Positions 1-9,241 of a stretch of DNA of 64,000 bases are shown in pieces. Position 1 is the stretch's first letter. Each line of letters starts with the position of its first letter. Location of the stretch: contig NZ_NVXQ01000005.1 of assembly GCF_002733955.1 (NCBI RefSeq), positions 205,931-269,930 of the forward strand, given 5' to 3'. The translations under genes and the position numbers were made by a program. The notes under the pieces are model-generated. The model did not search any database, had not been told where the DNA came from, and worked only from the letters and a program-made list of their open reading frames with translations. The DNA is from Hoeflea sp. (GTDB taxonomy: Bacteria > Pseudomonadota > Alphaproteobacteria > Rhizobiales > Rhizobiaceae).

Positions 1-950
1 TGTTCGTCCGGCACGACAACCTCGATGCGCTCGGCATCTTCGTCCAGCACCACCTTGGCCACTTCAGCCGGCTGCAATGCATTGACGATGAAGCTCGCAG
101 GCGACGGCGACCAGGGGATGATGTCGATCTTCTCACCCTGCAATTCACCAACAACGGCCTGCACGCGGCTGCCGCGCATACCAACGCAGGCGCCGACCGG
201 ATCGATCGAGGAATCGTTTGAAATCACGGCGATCTTGGCGCGGCTGCCCGGATCGCGGGCGACCGAGCGGATCTCAATGATGCCGTCGTAGATTTCCGGC
301 ACTTCCATCTGAAACAGCCGGACCATGAACTGCGGATGGGTGCGCGAGAGGAAAATCTGCGGGCCACGCTGTTCGCGACGCACGTCGTAGACATAGGCGC
401 GGACACGGTCGCCATAACGGAAGGCTTCGCGCGGAATGGTTTCATCGCGGCGGATGATGCCTTCGCCACGGCCGAGATCGACGATGACGTTGCCGTATTC
501 GACGCGCTTGACGGTGCCGTTGACGATCTCGCCGATGCGATCCTTGAATTCGTCGAACTGCCGGTCACGCTCGGCTTCGCGCACCTTCTGCACGATGACC
601 TGCTTGGCGGACTGGGCGGCGATACGGCCAAAATCCATCGGCGGCAGCGGATCGGCAATGAAGTCGCCGAGCTGGGCGTCCGGGTTGCGGTCGCGCGCCA
701 GCATCAGCGGGATCTGGATCGAATAGTCTTCGGCATGCTCAACCACTTCGAGCAGGCGCTGGAGGCGGATCTCTCCGGTCTTGGCATTGATGTCGGCGCG
801 GATGTTGGATTCCGAGCCATAGCGCGAGCGGGCGGCTTTCTGGATCGCGTCGGCCATGGCGGCGATGACGATCTCGCGGTCAATGGACTTCTCACGCGCG
901 ACCGCATCAGCGATCTGAAGAAGCTCAAGCCTGTTTGCACTGACTGCCAT
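1..950 (-). CDS. nusA: Transcription termination/antitermination factor NusA (partial, C-terminus outside the window)
   Basis: NusA binds RNA polymerase and nascent RNA and controls pausing, termination and antitermination. The 316 residues in the window read without interruption. They show the N-terminal polymerase-binding domain (about 1-130), an S1 RNA-binding domain (about 137-202) and the start of the first KH domain, with the GACVGMRG loop at 253-260. The frame is open at the window edge, so the second KH domain and any acidic repeats are not visible. It lies 107 bp downstream of rimP, the standard rimP-nusA order that normally continues to a YlxR-type gene and infB. The ATG at 950 matches the usual N-terminus (MAVSANRLELLQ). 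Confidence 0.97.
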   Translation of the reverse strand, partial: MAVSANRLELLQIADAVAREKSIDREIVIAAMADAIQKAARSRYGSESNIRADINAKTGEIRLQRLLEVVEHAEDYSIQIPLMLARDRNPDAQLGDFIADPLPPMDFGRIAAQSAKQVIVQKVREAERDRQFDEFKDRIGEIVNGTVKRVEYGNVIVDLGRGEGIIRRDETIPREAFRYGDRVRAYVYDVRREQRGPQIFLSRTHPQFMVRLFQMEVPEIYDGIIEIRSVARDPGSRAKIAVISNDSSIDPVGACVGMRGSRVQAVVGELQGEKIDIIPWSPSPASFIVNALQPAEVAKVVLDEDAERIEVVVPDE

Positions 951-1057
951 GTCTGTCTCCATATGTCGGGCCGCGGCTGGCAGCCCTGGTCTGGTTTAGG
1001 CCCTCCACGGGGCCGGATCAAAGGCACCCCGGAGGGTGGTCCGAATTCGTTACCCGA

Positions 1058-1687
1058 TCAGGCGCTGTCGCCGTTCTCGGGATCTTCCGGGATCTCCCCG
1101 GCATTGTTTTCGTTGGCCGCATCGGCAGCCTTGGCAGCCTTGTCGGCGCGCAGCGATTCGCGGATCAGCTCGTCGGTCAACACCAGCTTGACTTCGGCGA
1201 GTGCTGAGAACGGAATAACCGCGACATTCTCCTCGCCGTAGGCAGGCTGGTCGCGCTCGACCGAAAACCCGGTCTCGGTGACATCGCGGATATAGCCCCG
1301 GAAGCGCTTGCGGCCATTGATCAGCACGGACGCGTCGCAGCGGGCAAGGTGACCTTCCCAGCGAACAAAATCAGATTTGCGCACCAGCGGCCGGTCAATG
1401 CCGGGCGACGATATCTCGAGATGATACGCCTTCTCGACAGGGTCTTCAACATCGAGCACCGGCGAGATCGCGCGCGAAACCGCTTCGCAATCCTCAACGC
1501 TCATGGTGCCGTCATTGCGCTCGGCCATGATCTGCACGGTCATGCCATTCTGGCCCGACGAGCGGACCCGGACCAGGCGCATGTCGAGGGACTGAATGAT
1601 CGGCTCGACAATCTCTGCAATGCGCGCGTCAACACCGGTCTCGGTGACCAGTCGTTCCTCGTGGGGCATTGCCGTTTCATCTGTCAT
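1058..1687 (-). CDS. rimP: Ribosome maturation factor RimP
   Basis: RimP assists late maturation of the 30S subunit. The 209-residue protein has the two-domain RimP layout: an N-terminal alpha/beta domain with the family signature SSPGIDRPL at 93-101, and a C-terminal SH3-like domain (about 105-180). The tail beyond is Ala/Glu/Asn-rich and low in complexity. The frame stays open to 1861, but ATG 1687 ([13 protein letters not shown]) gives the family length. The upstream extension reads through an attenuator-like hairpin and has no RimP similarity. It is the first gene of the rimP-nusA operon. Confidence 0.95.
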   Translation of the reverse strand: MTDETAMPHEERLVTETGVDARIAEIVEPIIQSLDMRLVRVRSSGQNGMTVQIMAERNDGTMSVEDCEAVSRAISPVLDVEDPVEKAYHLEISSPGIDRPLVRKSDFVRWEGHLARCDASVLINGRKRFRGYIRDVTETGFSVERDQPAYGEENVAVIPFSALAEVKLVLTDELIRESLRADKAAKAADAANENNAGEIPEDPENGDSA

Positions 1688-2104
1688 CGGGGCCGTATCC
1701 TGACTGCTGAACGCGCCGCCCCTCCGACATGGCCCGGGAAACACGTGTGCAGCACGTTCAAAGTGCCACAGCGTCTCTGGTCCGTCATCCTTGAGGTGAC
1801 GCGCTGCAAATGTTCGACTGACCGTCTGGCAACAAAAAAGAGCGGGTCCTTGCGGGCCCACCCTTGTTCAAACGATCAAGAATTTGGATGGGGTATAGCC
1901 CGATTTGCGCTTCCGGGCAAGCCATTTCGATGTGGAGCCCGGGCACGCCGCTTTCACCGACCGCTGCTTCTGCGCCAAATGTCGCCAGCTACAGGTTAAC
2001 CGTAGTTTAACTTAGAGACCCAAATCCTACAATATTGCTCCATACTCGGACACAAGCTTGAGCATACAAGCAACGGCGTCAATGGACAGGGGAATGGGGC
2101 AACC
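1688..2104. other. Intergenic stretch: rimP leader and divergent promoter region
   Basis: This 417 bp stretch separates rimP (minus) from the PIG-L-like gene (plus). It carries a GC-rich hairpin followed on the minus strand by a run of T (annotated separately), which looks like a transcription attenuator for the rimP-nusA operon. I see no convincing tRNA; in enterobacteria an initiator tRNA gene (metY) sits here, but I find no cloverleaf. The open frames across it have no recognisable protein sequence. Confidence 0.6.
1834..1859 (-). terminator. Attenuator-like hairpin in the rimP leader
   Basis: Read on the minus strand, GGGCCC-GCAA-GGACCC (1859 to 1844) is followed by CGCTC and then TTTTTT (1839-1834). 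The stem has one C/A mismatch on this strand and a U-G pair on the other. It lies about 150 nt upstream of the rimP start, between the likely promoter and the gene, so it would act as a premature terminator. A 'rimP leader' attenuator class has been described computationally in proteobacteria; assigning this site to it is my inference. Confidence 0.5.
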
Positions 2105-2896
2105 ATGGCATTCGGATACGGCCTTTGTGAAAATGCAGTTATTGTCGCCGCTCATCCGGATGACGAAATACTCTGGTTCTCGTCGGTGATGAGACAGGCG
2201 CAACAGGTGATCATTCTTTATCGCGACTTCTGGGCGGACCCGGGCATCGGCGCCCGGCGTGCAGAGGCGATCCGCAACATGCCGCATCCGGATGTGGTCT
2301 GGATGGAAATGACGGAAGCCGGGGCTTGCGGGTGTGCGGACTGGATATCACCCAAGCTTACCGAGTCCGGACTGGGACTGACCTCCATCGCCACCTTGCG
2401 CGATTTCAAATCGCGGTTGGTGAAAGCGCTGCCGATTTCAGCGCCGGCGGCCCCGCTTCCGATCTCGCAGGCCTACGCAGCCAATTTCAGGGAGACCATC
2501 GAACGGCTTCGTCCACTGTTGCGCAAGGAGATGAACATCTTCTCTCACAACCCCTGGGGCGAATATGGTCACGAGGACCATGTCCAGTGTTTCCGCGCCC
2601 TGGACGTGCTGCGCCAGGAAATAGGATTCAAGCTCTGGGTCTCGAACTACTGCAGCGACCGGTCGCTTCCGCTGGCGCAGCGCTACCTGCGGCAGCAGCC
2701 TTCAAAATTTGTCCGGCTGCCGACAGATATTGCCTACGCCCGAGAGGTCGCCAAGGCCTACAAGGATGCGGATTGCTGGACCTGGGATGATGGCTGGGAA
2801 TGGTTCGAAGACGAATGCTTCGTGGAAGCGCCGTCCGGGCCCGCAATGCAGGCCGAACAGGGCCATTTGTTTCCGCTGAACTTCTTCACTGTCTAG
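2105..2896 (+). CDS. PIG-L/LmbE-type deacetylase-like protein
   Basis: The PIG-L family comprises Zn-dependent de-N-acetylases acting on GlcNAc-type sugars. The 263-residue protein shows the metal-binding AHPDDE motif at 16-21 and a second metal site in HNPWGEYGHEDH at 148-159, both in the expected places. The C-terminal 60 residues are rich in Trp, Asp and Glu and not typical of the family. There is no signal peptide, so it is probably cytoplasmic. It sits alone on the plus strand between rimP and trmB, which are otherwise housekeeping neighbours, so it looks like an insertion into the core block. The substrate cannot be predicted. ATG 2105 puts AHPDDE at the usual distance from the N-terminus. 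Confidence 0.8.
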   Translation: MAFGYGLCENAVIVAAHPDDEILWFSSVMRQAQQVIILYRDFWADPGIGARRAEAIRNMPHPDVVWMEMTEAGACGCADWISPKLTESGLGLTSIATLRDFKSRLVKALPISAPAAPLPISQAYAANFRETIERLRPLLRKEMNIFSHNPWGEYGHEDHVQCFRALDVLRQEIGFKLWVSNYCSDRSLPLAQRYLRQQPSKFVRLPTDIAYAREVAKAYKDADCWTWDDGWEWFEDECFVEAPSGPAMQAEQGHLFPLNFFTV

Positions 2897-2937
2897 GATT
2901 CAAGCCCCGGCAGCGCCGTGGCAGGGCCGCATGCTGA

Positions 2938-3642
2938 TCAGCCGGCGCGCCGAAACTCCAGGTAACAGGGCGTGCGGCCTTCGCGGATCGCCTTGGCTTC
3001 GTAGCGCGTGCCGGGCCAGCCCTGCCAGGGCTCATGCCAGTCAGCCGCCTTGCGGGCCGTCCACTCAAACTCGGGGTGGTCTGCTATGTGCGCAAGCGTC
3101 CAGTTGACATAAGTGTCGATGTCGGAGGCAAAGCAGAAGCGGCCGCCGGGCTTGAGCACCCGGGCAAAGCGATCGAGATTGACGCGCGAGACGAACCTGC
3201 GCTTCCAATGCTTCTTCTTGGGCCAGGGATCGGGATACAACAGGTCGATCTGATCAATGCTGGCATCCGGAAGCCAGTCGAGAACCTGCGTTGCGTCATC
3301 GTCATACAGCCGGATATTGTCGAGGCCCTCGCTCTCGAGGCCGCCGAGCATCTTGGCCATCGAATTGACGAAGGGCTCAATCCCGATGAAGCCCGTGTCA
3401 GGCGACGAGCGTGCGCGATGCAGCAGATGCTCACCGCCGCCAAAGCCAATCTCCAGCCGAACAGCCGAGACCGGCCTTGGCCAGAGACCTGCAAACGGCT
3501 TGGGCGCAGGGCTCGCCAGGTCAAGCTTGAGCACCGGCAGCAACTCTGACAGAGCAGCCGCCTGCGGCACCTTGAGGGCCTTGCCTTTGCGGCGACCATA
3601 AAAGGCTTCGGTCGCGCGGGAACGCCTTGCGGGGCTGGTCAT
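2938..3642 (-). CDS. trmB: tRNA (guanine-N7-)-methyltransferase TrmB
   Basis: TrmB uses S-adenosylmethionine to make m7G46 in the tRNA variable loop. In 234 residues it shows the SAM-binding motif EIGFGGGEH at 64-72 and the family-specific [14 protein letters not shown] at 136-149. The length is normal. It lies 30 bp after metK on the same strand and is probably cotranscribed with it, so the SAM synthetase and a SAM user are expressed together. It converges on the PIG-L-like gene. Confidence 0.97.
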   Translation of the reverse strand: MTSPARRSRATEAFYGRRKGKALKVPQAAALSELLPVLKLDLASPAPKPFAGLWPRPVSAVRLEIGFGGGEHLLHRARSSPDTGFIGIEPFVNSMAKMLGGLESEGLDNIRLYDDDATQVLDWLPDASIDQIDLLYPDPWPKKKHWKRRFVSRVNLDRFARVLKPGGRFCFASDIDTYVNWTLAHIADHPEFEWTARKAADWHEPWQGWPGTRYEAKAIREGRTPCYLEFRRAG

Positions 3643-3672
3643 GCCGGCATCGCCTCACCTGACAGTGCGGGT

Positions 3673-4914
<1,242 letters not shown>

Positions 4915-4965
4915 GGCAGGCTCCATAGGTTTGAAGTGTTGAAGCCTCTTTAGTGGTAACGGGCG

Positions 4966-4984
4966 ATTCTGACAAGGTCAGAAT
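4966..4984. repeat. Perfect 8-bp inverted repeat close to the metK start
   Basis: ATTCTGAC (4966-4973), a 3-nt spacer AAG, and GTCAGAAT (4977-4984) form a perfect dyad about 52 bp upstream of the chosen metK start. It could be an operator for a dimeric repressor or an RNA hairpin in the metK leader. The regulator is unknown. Confidence 0.65.
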
Positions 4985-5066
4985 GACATAAATATATCTT
5001 GATGTGATTGTCTCGATCGCAGACGGCGCAGTTCAGCGCAGGCACAATGCGATGACTTAGGCTTGC

Positions 5067-5115
5067 TGATTGCGCCACGCCTCATTTCACAAAATGAACC
5101 AAGGTGGCGCAATCA
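5067..5115. repeat. Long imperfect hairpin with a perfect 12-bp outer stem in the praR-metK spacer
   Basis: TGATTGCGCCAC (5067-5078) pairs perfectly with GTGGCGCAATCA (5104-5115). Inside it TCATTT (5082-5087) pairs with AAATGA (5092-5097) across a 4-nt loop. An asymmetric internal loop (3 and 6 nt) separates the two stems. No T tract follows on either strand, so it is not a simple terminator. It may be a structured leader, a small RNA, or a dispersed palindromic element. Confidence 0.7.
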
Positions 5116-5136
5116 TGCACAGCAACCGTTTGACGC

Positions 5137-5157
5137 TGAGGCTAACCTACAGCCTCA
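5137..5157. repeat. 7-bp inverted repeat between praR and metK
   Basis: TGAGGCT (5137-5143) and AGCCTCA (5151-5157) flank a 7-nt loop. It is the second of three dyads downstream of the praR stop. No T run follows on the minus strand, so a rho-independent terminator for praR is unlikely. It may belong with the larger hairpin at 5067-5115. Confidence 0.6.
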
Positions 5158-5213
5158 CGCCAAAGCGTTACAGCGACCTTTCGGCGCTGCAGGGCGACAG
5201 GAGCCGCGCCAGC

Positions 5214-5633
5214 TCACTCAACGTCAGATTCAGATGCCAGCGCCTTGACCAGATCGACCAGCTTGCGGCGAACCTTCGGGTCAGGGATCTTGATGAAGGC
5301 GCGATTGAGCTGCAGGCCTTCGGATGAAGACAGGAAGTCGACCACATAATTGGAGCTGTTGGCCTCGGCCATTCCGGGCTGGGAGGTCGCAGGGTCTCCT
5401 GGAGCATCTTCAAAAAAGAAGCTGACCGGCACGTTCAAGATCGTCGAGATGTTCTGCAGACGGCTTGCACCAACGCGGTTGGTGCCTTTCTCGTATTTCT
5501 GGATCTGCTGGAAGGTAATGCCTAACGCCTCACCGAGCTTTTCCTGGCTCATGCCGAGCATGGTCCGCCGCAAACGGACCCGGCTACCGACATGGATATC
5601 GATCGGATTGGGTTTCTTCTTGTTTTCAATCAT
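5214..5633 (-). CDS. praR: XRE/Cro-CI-type HTH regulator, PraR/PhrR family
   Basis: This 139-residue DNA-binding protein has a Cro/CI helix-turn-helix at about 12-67 (core SQEKLGEALGITFQQIQKYE) and a conserved C-terminal tail ending in charged residues. The sequence and the position between lnt and metK match the rhizobial PraR/PhrR regulators. These are linked in Rhizobium and Azorhizobium to quorum sensing, biofilm and symbiosis control, and in Sinorhizobium to acid response. The frame is open to 5696, but ATG 5633 (MIENKKKPNPIDIHVG) is the family start. A promoter-like TTGACG-17-CATAGT lies upstream, overlapping the end of lnt. The family assignment is from memory of sequence and synteny. 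Confidence 0.8.
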   Translation of the reverse strand: MIENKKKPNPIDIHVGSRVRLRRTMLGMSQEKLGEALGITFQQIQKYEKGTNRVGASRLQNISTILNVPVSFFFEDAPGDPATSQPGMAEANSSNYVVDFLSSSEGLQLNRAFIKIPDPKVRRKLVDLVKALASESDVE

Positions 5634-5760
5634 GCTTTCGTCCTGACAAGAGCCTCGGCTCCAAGGTTGACTTATCCCGTATTGATTGCAGCGCAAAAAT
5701 AAACCGGAAGCACCGGCCAGCTAATCCGTGACCTCTACGGGAAATGGGTTGACGAAAACG

Positions 5761-5789
5761 ACTATGCTATTTTGGGGGTTTTGCGTCAA
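5761..5789 (-). promoter_or_regulatory. Candidate promoter of the HTH regulator gene
   Basis: On the minus strand, TTGACG (5789-5784) and CATAGT (5766-5761) are separated by exactly 17 nt and point to praR. The -35 box overlaps the lnt stop codon, so praR could be expressed independently of the lnt operon. It rests on match and spacing only. Confidence 0.45.
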
Positions 5790-7381
5790 TCAAACCGCTG
5801 CTTTTTACTTTTACGAGCAACGAGAGCCATCAACACCATTATGACGATTATCAATCCAAAGTTAAATCGCCTAATTCTTATAAGCGAGAACTGGTCAGAT
5901 GGAGATGGCAGAGCAACATCGAAAACTCCGGCTTCGCCGAGCGGCAAACTGCCCCTTATGCGGCCACCTGCATCAACGACCGCCGAAATCCCGTTGTTGG
6001 CGGCGCGGACAAGAGGAAGCCGGGTTTCGACCGCCCGCAACTGGGCCTGACGCAAATGCTGATAGGGGCCGGGTGTCATGCCATACCAGGCATCATTGGT
6101 GAGATTGAGCAGCAGGGAGCCGCGGGCTTCGGAAACCGTCGACAGGTCCGGAAAAATCGCTTCGTAGCAAATCAGCGGCACCGCGCCCAAACCGCCGGGC
6201 AAGCTCAACATCCCACGCCGGTCTGCGGCGGAAAATCCGCCGAAGGTCTGAGCCACCGGGGTCAGGCCATAGCGGCGCAGCAGCGCTTCGAAGGGCAGAT
6301 ACTCGCCAAAAGGCACCAGGTGCGCCTTGTCGGCAAATCCGATGATCTGCCCTTCATCATCAATCACATAAATGGTGTTGTAATAGCGCGGCGGCGTGCC
6401 CCCTGCTCCATCCTCGAAGCGTACAGCACCAGTCACCAGAGATTGGCCGACCTGGAGCATGTCAGCGATGCGCGAGAGCGCACCGGGGTTCTCGGTCAGC
6501 AGGAACGGCAGTGCGGTCTCGGGCCAGACAATGTGCGTGGGCCGCGGCTCACCTTCACGCGGCGGCAGTGCGCTCAAGGCCAGGAGCCGCGCAAAAATCC
6601 GTTCGCGCTCTTCCAGATCCCACTTGGCGGACTGGTCGATCGCCGGCTGGACAATCCGGACAATGGCATTGGAGGGTGCCGCTGGCGCGCTGTCGAGCCG
6701 CTGCAGCGCAAACCAGCCATAGCCGACGTGGGCTGAGAACAGCACCAGCGCGGCAACGAGGCCCGCGACCGCGCCGCGCCTGGTGCCAACCAGCGCAGGC
6801 GCTGAAAACACGAACACGGTCAGCGCCGACATGCCGAAAATGCCGACCAACTCGGCCGACTGCATCATCAACGGCGCTGGCATGGCCGCGTAACCGATGG
6901 CATTCCAGGGAAAGCCGGTGAAAGCGAAACTGCGCAGCCATTCGACAAGGCCAAAGGCAGCACCAAGTGCTGCAAGACGGCCGATGCCGTCAGACCACAA
7001 AAGCCAGGCGATGGCGGCTGCAAGGCCGTAAAACAGCGCCAGCACCGCCGGAAGGCCGAGCACGGCAAGCGGCAAGGCCCAAGCGAAACCATTTGCATCC
7101 ACCAGCAGCGCATTGCCGAGCCACCAGAGACCGGCGACGAAATAGCCAAAGCCGAACCACCAGCCAGTGGCAAACGCCGGCCGCATCCGCCCGAGCAAAC
7201 CGCGCTCGGCCGAACCGCTGGCGCCATCAAGCAGCCAGACCAGAACAGGAAAGGAGATGAACAGAACGGCGAAGAAATTGAAGGGCGGCAATGCCAGAAC
7301 AGCAAAGGCTCCGGCGGCGAAAGCCAGCATCATGCGCTTGGCGCCCCAGCTCAGCATGATGGATTCAGCGATCCGTTCCAA
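5786..7381 (-). CDS. lnt: Apolipoprotein N-acyltransferase Lnt
   Basis: Lnt is an inner-membrane enzyme that adds the third acyl chain to lipoproteins. About six hydrophobic segments fill the N-terminal 230 residues. A nitrilase-like domain follows, with the catalytic Glu in IVWPETALPF, the Lys in FADKAHLVPFGEYLPF and the Cys in LICYEAIFP, and a last membrane helix lies at the C-terminus. I prefer a TTG start at 7381 (protein begins MERIAESIMLSWG, 531 aa) because GGGGAG lies 9 nt upstream and relatives begin with a similar MERLA-type sequence. ATG 7357 and TTG 7405 are alternatives. Confidence 0.93.
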   Translation of the reverse strand: MERIAESIMLSWGAKRMMLAFAAGAFAVLALPPFNFFAVLFISFPVLVWLLDGASGSAERGLLGRMRPAFATGWWFGFGYFVAGLWWLGNALLVDANGFAWALPLAVLGLPAVLALFYGLAAAIAWLLWSDGIGRLAALGAAFGLVEWLRSFAFTGFPWNAIGYAAMPAPLMMQSAELVGIFGMSALTVFVFSAPALVGTRRGAVAGLVAALVLFSAHVGYGWFALQRLDSAPAAPSNAIVRIVQPAIDQSAKWDLEERERIFARLLALSALPPREGEPRPTHIVWPETALPFLLTENPGALSRIADMLQVGQSLVTGAVRFEDGAGGTPPRYYNTIYVIDDEGQIIGFADKAHLVPFGEYLPFEALLRRYGLTPVAQTFGGFSAADRRGMLSLPGGLGAVPLICYEAIFPDLSTVSEARGSLLLNLTNDAWYGMTPGPYQHLRQAQLRAVETRLPLVRAANNGISAVVDAGGRIRGSLPLGEAGVFDVALPSPSDQFSLIRIRRFNFGLIIVIMVLMALVARKSKKQRFD

Positions 7382-7569
7382 ATCCGGTGTACTCCCCGCC
7401 AACAAGGACCCCGCTCACCCGAGCATATCGGCCAAGCGAATCAGTTGCCGCATCTTTTCAAAAAACCAGCGCAATGTCCGTCGCCCGGCGCGGCTTTTTT
7501 ACAGCTTGCGCTCGCGCAACCGGCGGCGAGCCGGATACACGGACTGGCGACGCACAGGGGGCTGAGGTC

Positions 7570-8712
7570 TCAGGCGGCGCTGGCGTCACCCGAGCCGGAA
7601 TTTTTCTTCGGTGCTGCTTCGCCGCGGACCGGACGGCGGCGCGGCGCCTGGCGCTTCCTGATGATGCGGACGCGTTTGACGCGGCGTGGATCAGCATCCA
7701 TCACATGAAACTCAAAACCGGCCAGGGCCTGCACGACTTCGCCGCGAGCGGGCACACGGCCAAGTTCCGAGAAGATCAACCCGCCAATGGTATCGACCTC
7801 TTCGCTCTGCTCGCGAATGTCGAAATCCTTGCCGATCTCGTCGGCGAGATCTTCCAGCTCGGCCTTGGCGTCGACCACCCAGATATCCTCACCGGCCTTG
7901 GTGATCAGGGTTTCGTCTTCATCATCATGTTCGTCGGCGATGTCTCCGACCACCATTTCGACGATGTCCTCGAGTGATACCAGGCCGTCGGTACCGCCGT
8001 ACTCGTCGATCACCAATGCCATCTGGATCCGGTTTGCCTGCATGCGCTGCATCAGGTCGGAAGCCAGCATCGAGGCCGGCACGAACAGCACCTTGCGAGT
8101 GATGCCCGAGTCCTGCAGCGTCTTGCTCAGATCCACGCGCGAGAGTTCCAGCGCGTTGAGCGAATTCAGCTTCTGCAGCGCCGCGGCGCTCTTGGCCACC
8201 GACTTGCGCTTGGCACGGGCCTGCTTGGTGATCCAGGCAAGAAGATCGCGAATATGAATCATGCCGCGCGGATCATCGAGATTTTCCGCATAGACCGGCA
8301 TCCGCGAATGCCCGGATTCCTCGAAGATCTCGAGAAGACGGCCCAATGTGGTGGTCTGGTCAACGGCCTCGACATCGGCGCGCGGCACCATGACGTCTTC
8401 CACCCTCACCTCGCGCAAGCGCAGGATATTGTGCAGCATGGCGCGCTCATCGGGCGAGAACGCCTCATGCAGCTCGCCGCCCGACTGCAACGCGTCGTTC
8501 AGATCCTCACGGATCGACTCGCGGTCTGACGGGGGAAACAACGCGCGCACAAGGCGCTGCCAGAGGCCCATGCCGCCACGCTCGTCGTCCCGGACGGCCA
8601 ATTCTCCTGCGCGCACAGGCACGGGGAGATAACTGGGGGCTTCTTCAGTGGAAGGTGCGCTCGAAGCGCTTTGCGCGTCTCCGGTCGGGGCCGGGGCATT
8701 GCTCTGTGTCAT
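7570..8712 (-). CDS. CorC/TlyC-like CBS-domain protein
   Basis: A soluble CNNM/CorC-type protein of 380 residues. It has an Ala/Ser/Pro-rich N-terminus, two CBS domains (about 105-165 and 205-260, the second with VIDEYGGTDGLVSLEDIVE) and a CorC_HlyC transporter-associated domain (about 270-352). A basic, low-complexity tail follows. Relatives are linked to Mg/Co efflux or annotated as hemolysin-like without proof of haemolysis; no DUF21 membrane domain is present. The start at 8712 lies 13 bp after ybeY, so it is in the phoH-ybeY-corC-lnt unit seen across proteobacteria. The frame extends further upstream, but that part overlaps ybeY. Confidence 0.92.
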   Translation of the reverse strand: MTQSNAPAPTGDAQSASSAPSTEEAPSYLPVPVRAGELAVRDDERGGMGLWQRLVRALFPPSDRESIREDLNDALQSGGELHEAFSPDERAMLHNILRLREVRVEDVMVPRADVEAVDQTTTLGRLLEIFEESGHSRMPVYAENLDDPRGMIHIRDLLAWITKQARAKRKSVAKSAAALQKLNSLNALELSRVDLSKTLQDSGITRKVLFVPASMLASDLMQRMQANRIQMALVIDEYGGTDGLVSLEDIVEMVVGDIADEHDDEDETLITKAGEDIWVVDAKAELEDLADEIGKDFDIREQSEEVDTIGGLIFSELGRVPARGEVVQALAGFEFHVMDADPRRVKRVRIIRKRQAPRRRPVRGEAAPKKNSGSGDASAA

Positions 8713-8725
8713 CGTCTCATCAATG

Positions 8726-9241
8726 TCAAACCGGCTCGGTATCGCCGTATGGGTCAGATAGGTCAAGCGAGGACAAAATGCGAGTCTCGATAGCCTCCAT
8801 TTTGTCGGCATCGCTGTTTTCGATGTGATCATAGCCGAAAAGATGAAGAAATCCGTGCACGATCAGGTGCGTGATGTGCTCATCAACCGGCTTGGCTAGC
8901 TCCGCCGCCTCGCGCTCGATTGTTTCGCGCGCCAGTATGATGTCACCCAGCATGGGACCGGGCTGGCCGCCCGGGACCAGCGGAAAGGCTGGAAACGACA
9001 AAACATTTGTCGGCTTGGGCTGATCGCGCCACTGGCTGTTGATGTCTGTCATCATCGCATCATCGGCCAGCACAAGCGAGACTTCCGGCGGCATATCAGG
9101 AAAAGGCTGGGCTTCCAACCCTGCCAGATCGGCCACGGCCGCTGCAAGCGCGGTTTCGGCCAAAGCCTCGATGGCTTCGACCTCGCCCCACTCGCCCGCC
9201 TCGAGGGCAAGCGCCAGGCTGATTGCCGGAGGGTTTGTCAT
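8726..9241 (-). CDS. ybeY: Endoribonuclease YbeY, 16S rRNA maturation factor
   Basis: YbeY is a Zn-dependent RNase needed for 16S rRNA 3'-end processing and ribosome quality control. The 171-residue protein carries the metal-binding HGFLHLFGYDH motif at 129-139 (the H-x3-H-x5-H pattern) and the family segment KPTNVLSFP at 76-84. Its start overlaps the phoH stop by 4 nt (ATGA), which suggests translational coupling. Confidence 0.96.
   Translation of the reverse strand: MTNPPAISLALALEAGEWGEVEAIEALAETALAAAVADLAGLEAQPFPDMPPEVSLVLADDAMMTDINSQWRDQPKPTNVLSFPAFPLVPGGQPGPMLGDIILARETIEREAAELAKPVDEHITHLIVHGFLHLFGYDHIENSDADKMEAIETRILSSLDLSDPYGDTEPV

Noticed and set aside
1349..1999. A 216-codon frame on the plus strand over rimP and its leader
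   Set aside because: It overlaps RimP antisense and the leader hairpin, with no recognisable protein family.
4915..5213. Possible SAM-type riboswitch upstream of metK
   Set aside because: I compared the leader with remembered SAM-II and SAM/SAH consensus elements and saw no match. Only the inverted repeats are reported.
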